Assembly: GCF_018326265.1 (NCBI RefSeq)
Contig: NZ_AP023360.1
Location: 3,153,501 to 3,217,500, forward strand
DNA: 64,000 nucleotides
Direction of reading: 5' to 3'
Origin: Catellatospora sp. IY07-71
GTDB lineage: Bacteria > Actinomycetota > Actinomycetes > Mycobacteriales > Micromonosporaceae
Made by a program: the position numbers and the translations under genes. Below the pieces are notes generated by a model. That model saw only the letters and a program-made list of their open reading frames with translations. It did not search any database and was not told where the DNA came from. Shown here in pieces: positions 54,924 to 62,463 of this stretch. Every line of letters starts with the position of its first letter. Position 1 is the first letter of the stretch.

Positions 54924-56624
54924 GTGACGCCTCCACGCGTCCGTATCCGTGATACCCGGCGCCGCCTGGCGTCGCTCGCCGCGCTGACGCTGGTGTCCGC
55001 GCTCGCCGTCCCGGCGCTGTCGGCCGCGCCCGCGGCCGCCGCCACCCCGCTGCGCACCCTGGCCGCAGCCAAGGGCAAGTTCATCGGCTTCGCCGCCGCC
55101 ACCAACCCGCTGGCCAACGAGGCCGCCTACCGGACCATCGCGCAGACCGAGTTCAACCAGGTCACCGCCGAGAACGCGATGAAGTGGGAGTCGACCGAGC
55201 CGTCGGACAACAGCTGGACCTTCAGCGGCGCCGACCAGATCGTCGACTTCGCGGTCGCGAACAGCCAGCAGGTGCACGGCCACACGCTGATCTGGCACCA
55301 GCAGACGCCCGGCTGGGTGCAGGGCCTGGGCGCCACGGCGATGCGCACCGCGATCCAGGACCACATCGCGACCCTGGTCGGCCGCTACGCCGACAACGCG
55401 GCGCTCGTGTCGTGGGACGTGGTCAACGAGGTGTTCAACGAGGACGGCACCTTCCGGACCAGTTTCTGGTACAACACTCTCGGCCAGAGCTACATCGCCG
55501 ACGCGTTCCGCTGGGCCCGCGCCGCCGACCCGAACGCGAAGCTCTGCATCAACGACTACAACGTCGAGGGCGTCAACGCGAAGAGCACCGCGATGTACAA
55601 CCTGGTCCAGTCGCTGCGCGCGCAGAACGTGCCGGTCGACTGCGTCGGCTTCCAGTCCCACCTGGCCACGCAGTACGGCTTCCCGAGCGACATGCGGCAG
55701 AACCTGGAGCGCTTCGCGGCGCTGGGGGTCGAGGTCCGCATCACCGAGCTGGACATCCGGATCCAGACGCCGCGCACCTCGGCCAAGGACGCCACCCAGG
55801 CGCAGTACTACACCAACGCGGTGAACGCCTGCCTCGCCGTCCCGGCGTGCTCGGGCATCACCATCTGGGGCTTCACCGACAAGTACTCGTGGGTGCCGGA
55901 CACCTTCCCCAGCGAGGGCGCCGCGCTCATCTACGACGAGAACTACCAGGCCAAGCCCGCGTACACGGCGGTGAACACCGCGTTCGGCGGCACGCCCACG
56001 ACCGACACCCAGGCCCCGACGACGCCGGGCACACCGGTCGCCTCCGGGATCACGTCCAGCAGCGTGAACCTGTCCTGGACCGCCTCGACCGACAACGTCG
56101 GCGTCACCGGATACGACATCCTGCGCGCCCCGGGCACCTCGGGCGGCACGTTCACGCAGGTCGGCACGTCGACGACGGCCTCGTTCAGCAACACCGGGCT
56201 GAGCGCGAACACGGCATACCGCTACCAGGTCCGGGCGCGTGACGCCGCGGGCAACGTGTCGGCGGTGTCCAGCGCGGTCACCGTCACCACCACGACCGGC
56301 GGCGGCACCGGGGGCGGCTGCGGGGCCACCGCGACCGTGCAGACGCAGTGGCAGACCGGCTACGTGATCGAGCCGGTGCGGGTCACCAACAGCGGCACCT
56401 CGGCGATCAGCGGCTGGACCGTCACCTTCACCCTCCCGGCCGGGCACACTGTCACCGGCAGCTGGAACGCGACGCTGACTACCAGCGGCCAGACCGTGAC
56501 CGCCCGCAACGCCGCGTACAACGGCAGCCTGGGCGCGGGCGCGAGCACCACGTTCGGCTTCCAGGTCAGCCGGCCCAACGGCGACACCGCCACGGCGAGC
56601 GGCTTCACCTGCGCCACGCCGTGA
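54924..56624 (+). CDS. Secreted GH10 xylanase with Fn3 and CBM2
   Basis: 566 residues. Signal peptide about 1-40 (SAAPAAAAT). The GH10 barrel (41-355) has acid/base Glu169 in SWDVVNEVFNED and nucleophile Glu275 in VRITELDIRI, plus NAMKWESTEP and HTLIWHQQTPGW. A short Thr/Pro linker leads to a fibronectin-III domain (about 370-450, TPGTPVASGITSSSVNLSWTAS). A Gly-rich link then joins a CBM2 (about 462-566, CGATATVQTQWQTGYVIEPVRV ... GSWNATLTTSG) for binding cellulose or xylan. GTG start with AAAGGAGAG upstream; the earlier in-frame Met at 54783 has no signal peptide. It complements the single-domain GH10 enzyme at 46 kb. Confidence 0.95.
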   Translation: MTPPRVRIRDTRRRLASLAALTLVSALAVPALSAAPAAAATPLRTLAAAKGKFIGFAAATNPLANEAAYRTIAQTEFNQVTAENAMKWESTEPSDNSWTFSGADQIVDFAVANSQQVHGHTLIWHQQTPGWVQGLGATAMRTAIQDHIATLVGRYADNAALVSWDVVNEVFNEDGTFRTSFWYNTLGQSYIADAFRWARAADPNAKLCINDYNVEGVNAKSTAMYNLVQSLRAQNVPVDCVGFQSHLATQYGFPSDMRQNLERFAALGVEVRITELDIRIQTPRTSAKDATQAQYYTNAVNACLAVPACSGITIWGFTDKYSWVPDTFPSEGAALIYDENYQAKPAYTAVNTAFGGTPTTDTQAPTTPGTPVASGITSSSVNLSWTASTDNVGVTGYDILRAPGTSGGTFTQVGTSTTASFSNTGLSANTAYRYQVRARDAAGNVSAVSSAVTVTTTTGGGTGGGCGATATVQTQWQTGYVIEPVRVTNSGTSAISGWTVTFTLPAGHTVTGSWNATLTTSGQTVTARNAAYNGSLGAGASTTFGFQVSRPNGDTATASGFTCATP

Positions 56625-56631
56625 CCTGACG

Positions 56632-56695
56632 CGTACGGTTCTCCCTTCACCGTACGACCAGGTGGGCCGCCGCCGCCCGGACGGCGGCCCACCTG
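56632..56695. terminator. Double hairpin between convergent genes
   Basis: Hairpin 1: CGTACGGT and ACCGTACG (56632-56656). Hairpin 2: CAGGTGGGCCGCCG and its exact complement (56659-56695). Both follow the xylanase stop. Confidence 0.7.
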
Positions 56696-56716
56696 CACGC
56701 CCGCGTGCCCCGGCTC

Positions 56717-56776
56717 GCAGTTTCGGGGAAACTGCACGTCCGGACGCCGGGATTCGTGCAGTTTCCCCGAAACAGC
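56717..56776. repeat. GCAGTTTC extragenic palindrome, copy 2
   Basis: Same element as at 42463-42522: arm 1 GCAGTTTCGGGGAAACTGC (56717-56735), arm 2 its reverse complement with one mismatch (56758-56776). The 22-nt spacer has the same length but a different sequence. Located between convergent genes. Confidence 0.75.
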
Positions 56777-56792
56777 AAGCGGGCCATGCCGG

Positions 56793-57380
56793 TCAGGCGA
56801 CCCGGGTCCAGCCCTCGACGATGAGCCAGGCGCCGAAGAGGAGGAAGAGGGCGGCGGCGCCGTAGCGGATGGCGCGTTCCGGCAGGCTCCGGCCGAGCCA
56901 GCGGCCGACCAGGATGGCCAGGGCGTCGGCGGCGACCATGCCGACCGTCGAACCGATCCAGGTGCCGAACCAGCCGTGCTGGGTGGCCAGGGTGATGGTG
57001 GCCAGCATCGTCTTGTCGCCCAGCTCGGCCAGGAAGAACGCGCCGCCGACGGCCCACAGCGCGGACCGGCCGCCCCGCTGGGCCTTGGACTTCTCGTCCT
57101 CGGTGAGGCTGTCGCCGCGCAGCGTCCAGGCCGCGAAACCGAGGAACGCCACCCCGGCGGCCAGGCTGATCCAGCCGGTGGGCAGCGCGGCGCCGAGGCC
57201 GACGCCGACCCCGACCGACACCAGGTGCACCAGTGCGGTGGCGATGGTGATGCCCGCGAGCACCGTGCCGGCACGGTAGCGGGTGGCGAACGTCATCGCC
57301 ATGAGCTGCGACTTGTCGCCCAGCTCGGCGACGAAGACGACGGCGAAACTGACCACCAGGGCGGCGGCGAAACCTTCCAC
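56793..57380 (-). CDS. TMEM165/GDT1-family manganese exporter
   Basis: 195 residues with six to seven helices. The family's two signature motifs E-x-G-D-(K/R)-(S/T) are present: AELGDKSQL (Glu19-Ser24) and AELGDKTML (from Glu119), one per half of the internal duplication. They line the cation path. Bacterial members export Mn2+ to prevent toxicity. The GTG start at 57380 is preceded by GGGAGG at 6-nt spacing. A yybP-ykoY-type manganese riboswitch lies in the leader, which supports both substrate and regulation. A longer in-frame reading starting at 57686 runs through the riboswitch and was rejected. Confidence 0.92.
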   Translation of the reverse strand: MEGFAAALVVSFAVVFVAELGDKSQLMAMTFATRYRAGTVLAGITIATALVHLVSVGVGVGLGAALPTGWISLAAGVAFLGFAAWTLRGDSLTEDEKSKAQRGGRSALWAVGGAFFLAELGDKTMLATITLATQHGWFGTWIGSTVGMVAADALAILVGRWLGRSLPERAIRYGAAALFLLFGAWLIVEGWTRVA

Positions 57381-57452
57381 GTGTGTCCTCCCGGGACTGT
57401 TCACCGGGCGGAAGGCGCATGCGACGACCTCGGCCCGGCATGACTGCCTGAG

Positions 57453-57550
57453 CCGAAGGTCTCGCTCACCCCGCAGAGCGGGGCCCGATGGCCGGGACCG
57501 CCGGAGCGGACCAGTATGTCGACCACCGAATTGGGAGCTACTCCCCTTCG
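57453..57550 (-). ncRNA. yybP-ykoY-type manganese riboswitch
   Basis: On the minus strand the 5' part reads CGAAGGGGAGTAGC (57550-57537) and the 3' part AGCGAGACCTTCGG (57467-57454). These match the two conserved loops of the yybP-ykoY aptamer (GGGGAGUAGC and AGCnAGACCU), which together form the Mn2+ site. GAAGG pairs with CCTTC to close helix P1. It lies 73 bp before the start of a TMEM165-family exporter, a standard target. Expected action: Mn2+ switches the exporter on. The rest of the 57381-57705 gap holds no gene. Confidence 0.85.
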
Positions 57551-57705
57551 CGTGGACGACCCTATCCCGGCACGGCCGTGCACCGCCGCCGCGAGTGGCG
57601 GCACTCACAGCCGGGGGACAGCGCCGCTCCGGGTGCGGGGCGACGCGGTGGTGCTCCTGTCGCCGGAGCCGGCAGGGTCCCGGCACGGTGCCGGCCGCAC
57701 CCGGG

Positions 57706-58794
57706 TCAGGCGATCTCCACCCCGGCGAGGGTGGCGTCGCGATATGCGGCGAGCCGTTCGGCCTGCTCTGCGACCTGCTCGCGGACGGCGGCGGACAGCT
57801 GCCCCCACGGCTCGACCGCGACCGTCAGCTTGCGGCCTGACTTGCGTGGACGCCAGACGCCGACCGGCTCGCCGTCGGCCAGCACCGCGCCGGGGCGGCC
57901 CAGCACCGGCCACAGCTGCTTGGCGCGGGCCGCGTCGGGCACCAGCGTGGTCCGGTCCTTGGCCTGGAGGAACAGGTCGAACGGGGCGAGCAGCCGGACA
58001 CCGGTCGCGGTGGCCGCCGACAGCGCGGGTTCGTCGGCGGCGAGCAGCCAGCGCTTCTCACCCTCGACCGTCACCTCGGCGGTGTCCTGCGGCCAGTGCG
58101 CCTGCACGTCCTTGACCGGCGCGTCGAGGTAGTCGGCGACATGCTTGGGCGTGGCCGGGCCGAGCAGCCGCAGGTACGCCCGGATCAGGTCGTGGCGCTC
58201 GCCGGGGGCGGCCGCCTTCCGGAAGCCGCCGCTGCGCCGCAGCACCGGGGGAGAGGTGCCGGGCGCCAGCTCCAGCCCGGCTCGCACGGCAGCCAGCCGG
58301 AACGGCATCTCGTACAGGTGCGTCGCGTTGCACGGACGGCAGAAGCGCAGGTACGGCTCCGGCAGCAGCTCGGCCAGGCGGCCGGACACCTCGCCCTTGA
58401 CCGTGGGCTCGCGCACGATCTCGCGCATGCGGGCGGCGACCTCGTCGAGCGCGTCCAGGATCGGGATGCCGGCCGCCTTGAGCGGCTTTGCCGCGTCGTA
58501 GATGCGCCGGCCCGCGTCGGCCTCGGAGTACGGCGTCACGGCGGCGGCCACCCGGCCCAGGTCGGCCCGGCGGTAGAGGTGCGGCGCGCCGCGTACGGTC
58601 CACAGCAGCACCAGGTCGTCGCCTTCCTGGGCGGCGGGGTCGAGACCGCGCACCGCCAACGCCCAGCCGGCGCCGTCGGGCCCGGTGTCCTGCACCCCCA
58701 GGTCGAGGATCGCGGTGTCGCCGAGGGTGCCCGCCGCGCGGTCGAGCTGCTGGGCGTGGACGCGGAAGCTCAGCACCTGACGCCGATCGATCAT
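57706..58794 (-). CDS. AlkZ/YcaQ-like winged-helix protein (HTH_42)
   Basis: 362 residues. The pattern VLSFRVHAQQLDR at the start, GAPHLYRRADL, then LPEPYLRFCRPCNATHLYE, LIRAYLRLLGPATPKHVADYLDAP and LLAPFDLFLQAKDRTTLVPD is that of the winged-helix DNA-binding-domain (HTH_42) proteins. These include the AlkZ/YcaQ DNA glycosylases that open crosslinks or remove bulky base adducts. I cannot confirm a catalytic QxQ/QxD motif, so glycosylase activity is not assured; antibiotic self-resistance members are also known. TAGGCT lies 6 nt before the ATG with no ribosome site. Confidence 0.75.
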   Translation of the reverse strand: MIDRRQVLSFRVHAQQLDRAAGTLGDTAILDLGVQDTGPDGAGWALAVRGLDPAAQEGDDLVLLWTVRGAPHLYRRADLGRVAAAVTPYSEADAGRRIYDAAKPLKAAGIPILDALDEVAARMREIVREPTVKGEVSGRLAELLPEPYLRFCRPCNATHLYEMPFRLAAVRAGLELAPGTSPPVLRRSGGFRKAAAPGERHDLIRAYLRLLGPATPKHVADYLDAPVKDVQAHWPQDTAEVTVEGEKRWLLAADEPALSAATATGVRLLAPFDLFLQAKDRTTLVPDAARAKQLWPVLGRPGAVLADGEPVGVWRPRKSGRKLTVAVEPWGQLSAAVREQVAEQAERLAAYRDATLAGVEIA

Positions 58795-58800
58795 GACTCC

Positions 58801-58806
58801 AGCCTA
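58801..58806 (-). promoter_or_regulatory. -10 box for a leaderless start
   Basis: TAGGCT on the minus strand, exactly 6 nt before the ATG at 58794. Confidence 0.55.
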
Positions 58807-58923
58807 GCCACGCCCGCCGACAGGCCGCCCGCTCGCGGTGCCGCCGTTTACCGCGCCGGGGGAGCGGGTATCTGCGGCCCGTTGACATCCATCGACCGCT
58901 GTCTGCGGGCAGGAGGCGAAACG

Positions 58924-59367
58924 ATGATTCTGGTGGGACTGCTGCTGGTGCTCGGCCTGTCAGGGCTCGCTCTGGCGGCTTTCATGAACAACGATGGGCT
59001 CTACACCGCTCCGGCGGGCACGGTGGAGCTGTTCGGATACAGCGTCGAGGCGACGGTGGGCCAGGTGTTCCTCACCGGGGCCGTGGCCGGGGCGTTCGTG
59101 CTGATCGGCCTGTCCATGATGTTCGGCGGGGCCGGCCGGCGGGCGCGGCGCCGCATGGCGGCCCGCCGCGAGCTTGCCGAGCAGCGCGCCGAGATGCGTG
59201 ACCTGCAGCGCAAGCACGACACCATGGAGTCCGAGCTGGCCGCCAAGCGGGCCCGGGAGACCGGCGCCGCCGACGCGCAGGCCGTGATGGACGCCAAGGC
59301 CGCCGCGAAGGCCCGCGAGGCCGAGCGCGCCCGCGAGGACGCCGACGCCGGGGCCGCCACGCGCTGA
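58924..59367 (+). CDS. Small membrane protein with C-terminal coiled coil
   Basis: 147 residues. Two hydrophobic helices (ILVGLLLVLGLSGLALAAF and GQVFLTGAVAGAFVLIGLSMMFG) flank a short loop. A basic, strongly helical tail of about 75 residues follows (RRARRRMAARRELAEQRAEMRDLQRKHDTMESELAAKRARE), which should form a cytoplasmic coiled coil. The layout resembles LapA-like small membrane proteins but no family motif is firm. GGAGG lies 9 nt before the ATG. It ends at a strong bidirectional terminator. Confidence 0.75.
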   Translation: MILVGLLLVLGLSGLALAAFMNNDGLYTAPAGTVELFGYSVEATVGQVFLTGAVAGAFVLIGLSMMFGGAGRRARRRMAARRELAEQRAEMRDLQRKHDTMESELAAKRARETGAADAQAVMDAKAAAKAREAERAREDADAGAATR

Positions 59368-59384
59368 CCCGCCGGCGACTCTTA

Positions 59385-59425
59385 AAAAGTCGCGCCCTCA
59401 GACAGGCTCTGAGGGCGCGACTTTT
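59385..59425. terminator. Bidirectional terminator, 18-bp perfect stem
   Basis: AAAAGTCGCGCCCTCAGA and its exact complement with a 5-nt loop. The A and T ends give U-tracts in both directions, serving the small membrane protein and the penicillin-binding protein. Confidence 0.9.
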
Positions 59426-59441
59426 CAGAGGTTGCGGCAGG

Positions 59442-61925
59442 TCACGGGAGGATCATGCCGCGGCGGGGCGGCGGCGGGATCGCCGGGCCGCCGGGGCCGC
59501 CCGGGCCGCCCGGGCCGCCCGGGCCGGGTGGGGTGGTGGGCTTGACCTTGCTGCCGTTGCTGACCTCGATGGTGACCATGCCGCCGCGGATGGTGCGGCC
59601 CTCGGGCGACGTCCCCGCCGCGGTGCCCTTCGGGCAGTCCGAGTCGATCGGCTTGGTGGCGACGTCCACCTCGAAGCCGCGGCTGCGCAGGATCGAGCGG
59701 GCCTCGGCCACCGGCTTGCACTTCACGACCGGGATGCTGATCAGGGACCCGGTGACCAGCTTGTTGCTGCTGGGTTTGCTGAACTGGAGGTTCGGCTTGC
59801 CCTTCATGGCGTCGCGCATCGCGTACTGCACCGCCGGGTTGACCACCCGGTGCGACATCTTGTGCGTGCTCACCTGGGCCCAGTCCGGGTCGGTCTGGAA
59901 GCCGGAGATGGCCAGCTGCTTGGTGGTGATGGTCAGCGTCACCGACTTCGAGTCGTCGGTGGTGCCGGTCTTGCCCGCGATGTGCTTCTTGATGATGTCC
60001 TTGGAGTCGCGGGCGGTGGTGCCGCTGCAGCGGCCGTAGAGCGAGCGGTCGCCGATCGGGCAGCGGGCCGCGTCGATCGCCGCGCGGGCCACGTCCACCT
60101 GGATGTTCTGCTTGCAGCGCTTGTCGCCGACGTCGAGCTTCTCGCCCTTGTTGTTCAGGATCTTCTCGATCGGGGTCGGCTCGCAGTAGAGGCCGTCGGC
60201 CGCCAGCGTCGCGAACGCGTTCGCGATCTGCAGCGGGGTGTGGTCGGAGGCGCCGAGCGTGAACGGGCCCCAGCCTTCGGCGTGCGCGGCGAAGTACGCG
60301 TCGTCGATCTTCTCCTTGGGGTTGTCGTAGAAGCTCAGGCCCAGCCGCTTGGCGGTGTCGATGACGCGCTCGCCGCCCACCATCTCGAACAGCGGCACGA
60401 AGAAGGTGTTCACCGAGTTGCCGAACCCGGTCCACATGTTCTGGGTGCCCCAGTTCTTGTTGCCCGAGTTGTTGGGGCACCAGTAGCCGCCGCAGTTCGG
60501 GTCGCCCGAGATCCGGATCTTCGAGACGTACGGCGCCTTGGTGGGGATCGGCGTGGCCAGCGGGTAGCCCTTCTCCAGGGCCGCGACCAGCGTGAAGATC
60601 TTCATGACCGAGCCGGCCTGGTAGCCGCCGATGTCGGGGCCGCCGCTCAGCAGCGGGTTGGTGGTGTTGGGGTAGCTGCCGCGGATGCCGCGCTTGGCCA
60701 GCGCCGGGTTGGAGTGCTTGCCGTTGGCCGGTGCGGTGCGGCTGTCCAGCTTGAAGTTGCGGTTGGTGGCCAGGCCGCGCACCTTGCCGGTGCCGGGCTC
60801 GACGCCGGCCAGCATGACCGCGTCGGACTTCCACTTCCACTTCTTGCCGGGCAGGTCCGGGTTGTTGGTCAGGGCCCGGGTGATGCTCTTGTCCATGGCG
60901 GCCTGGGTGGTGACGTCCAGCGAGGTGATGATGCGGAAGCCGCCGGACTTCAGGGCGCGCTCGCGGTCGAACACGGTCGCGCCGAACACCTCCTGCTGGT
61001 TCCACCAGCGCTGGAAGAAGTCGCAGAAGAAGCCCCAGCGGATGTTGGTGGTCTGCACGCAGCCGTTCGGGGTGACCTTGCCGACGACCTTGAGCGGTTC
61101 CGCCTTGTGCTTGTCCGCCTCGGCCTGGGTCAGCGCGCCGGTCTCCACCATCTCCTGCAGCACGTAGTCGCGCCGCTCGACGGCGCCCTTCTCGCCGTCG
61201 CCGCTGACGACGTCGTACTTGCCGGGGAACTTGACCAGCGCGGACAGGAACGCGGCCTCGGCGGCGGTGAGGTCCTTGGGCTCCTTGTCGAAGTACACCT
61301 TGGCGGCGGCGTAGATGCCGTAAGCACGGTTGCCGAAGTAGGCGGTGTTCAGGTAGCCCTCGAGGATCTGGTCCTTGCTCATGCGCTGCTCGATGGCCAT
61401 GGCGTAGCGCATCTCGCGCACCTTGCGCCTGGTGGTGTCCTCGGTGGCGTCCACGACCTCCTGCGCCGTGTCCGCCGAGTACGAGATCGACAGGCGCACG
61501 AACTGCATGGTCAGCGTCGAGGCGCCCTGCTCCACGGTGCCGGCCTGCTTGTTGGCGATGAAGGCGCGGGCGATGCCCAGCGCGTCGACGCCGTTGTGCT
61601 CGTAGAACTTCTGGTCCTCGGCGGCCAGCACGGCCTGCTTCACGACCTCCGGGATCTCCGACAGCGGCATGTCGCGGCGGTTCTCGTCGTACATCGTGGC
61701 GAGCGGCGTCTTGCCGTCGGACGCGTACAGGTAGCTGATCTGGGGGGAGCGCTTGACGGTCAGCTCGTCGGGGAGCTGGCCGAACGCCTCACCGCCGGCC
61801 TTGGCGGCCAGGCCGGACAGCGCCACGGCGGGGAAGGCGAACGCGGCGATCACCACGCCGGTGAGGAACCCGCAGGTCAGCAGGGACACCAAGTTCACGA
61901 ATATGTTGTGGTCCCGCTTGCGCAT
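59442..61925 (-). CDS. Class A penicillin-binding protein with PASTA domain
   Basis: 827 residues; polymerises glycan and cross-links peptidoglycan outside the membrane. One N-terminal helix (about 9-35). The GT51 glycosyltransferase domain (75-260) has catalytic Glu103 in LAAEDQKFYEHNG and QGASTLTMQ. The transpeptidase domain (about 335-660) has Ser439-x-x-Lys442 (QAGSVMK), Ser504-Val-Asn506 and Lys652-Thr-Gly654. A PASTA domain follows (about 715-785), then a Gly/Pro repeat tail. It resembles PonA-type enzymes of actinomycetes. The ATG at 61925 gives the normal short cytoplasmic N-terminus; a longer frame was rejected. Confidence 0.95.
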   Translation of the reverse strand: MRKRDHNIFVNLVSLLTCGFLTGVVIAAFAFPAVALSGLAAKAGGEAFGQLPDELTVKRSPQISYLYASDGKTPLATMYDENRRDMPLSEIPEVVKQAVLAAEDQKFYEHNGVDALGIARAFIANKQAGTVEQGASTLTMQFVRLSISYSADTAQEVVDATEDTTRRKVREMRYAMAIEQRMSKDQILEGYLNTAYFGNRAYGIYAAAKVYFDKEPKDLTAAEAAFLSALVKFPGKYDVVSGDGEKGAVERRDYVLQEMVETGALTQAEADKHKAEPLKVVGKVTPNGCVQTTNIRWGFFCDFFQRWWNQQEVFGATVFDRERALKSGGFRIITSLDVTTQAAMDKSITRALTNNPDLPGKKWKWKSDAVMLAGVEPGTGKVRGLATNRNFKLDSRTAPANGKHSNPALAKRGIRGSYPNTTNPLLSGGPDIGGYQAGSVMKIFTLVAALEKGYPLATPIPTKAPYVSKIRISGDPNCGGYWCPNNSGNKNWGTQNMWTGFGNSVNTFFVPLFEMVGGERVIDTAKRLGLSFYDNPKEKIDDAYFAAHAEGWGPFTLGASDHTPLQIANAFATLAADGLYCEPTPIEKILNNKGEKLDVGDKRCKQNIQVDVARAAIDAARCPIGDRSLYGRCSGTTARDSKDIIKKHIAGKTGTTDDSKSVTLTITTKQLAISGFQTDPDWAQVSTHKMSHRVVNPAVQYAMRDAMKGKPNLQFSKPSSNKLVTGSLISIPVVKCKPVAEARSILRSRGFEVDVATKPIDSDCPKGTAAGTSPEGRTIRGGMVTIEVSNGSKVKPTTPPGPGGPGGPGGPGGPAIPPPPRRGMILP

Positions 61926-62161
61926 CGGGTCACCGCCTCGTATCTGATGGGCAGGATCAGGCCTCGCATGGCGCACAGCCCAGGACACGGGCGGCGGGCG
62001 AGTGCACACGCGCGCGCCGCCAGCATTCCGGGCATCCGTTTGATGTGCAAGACGCACAACACACCACGGCTGGTTGCGCTAAGTGATCACGAGTTGCGGG
62101 CGGGTGTCACACGCACCCTCCGATCGGCCGGGTGCCCGCCATACCAATGGAGACCGAAGTG
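61926..62161. other. Divergent intergenic region, left part
   Basis: Part of a 538-bp gap between the penicillin-binding protein and the discoidin gene. No gene or clear hairpin is seen here; it should hold the leftward promoter, which I could not place. Confidence 0.4.
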
Positions 62162-62202
62162 TTGACGCACCGGTAGCACGTCGGTAACGTTGCTCCCAAC
62201 GT
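62162..62202 (+). promoter_or_regulatory. Promoter and operator-like repeat of the discoidin gene
   Basis: TTGACG (62162-62167), 17-bp spacer, TAACGT (62185-62190): a near-consensus vegetative promoter. ACGTTG and CAACGT (62187-62192 and 62197-62202) form an inverted repeat over the expected transcription start, a likely repressor site. The leader is about 265 nt and contains no gene. Confidence 0.65.
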
Positions 62203-62463
62203 AGTGCAAGATTTCGACAAAGCGATGTTTGGTTTTGTCTGCCGCTTGTGCAAGTTCCCCAGCAGGGCCGCTCACCTGCCGGTGCTCATCCCGGTGGCCG
62301 CCTGTGCCCTCGCGACCCCCGGTCGATCCGCCCCCGCACGTAGCACCACGTCGACCGCCCGGTTCCGCTCACCGTCCGCGGCACGCCCGGCCACCACGCC
62401 GGATGCACGCCACGCCGGTTGCACCCCCGCCCCGGCGCTCCGTCCCTGTGAAAAAGGACAGTG

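Noticed and set aside
57381-57686. N-terminal extension of the GDT1 protein
   Set aside because: The extension would translate the riboswitch; it has no homologous features, and a good ribosome site precedes the GTG at 57380.
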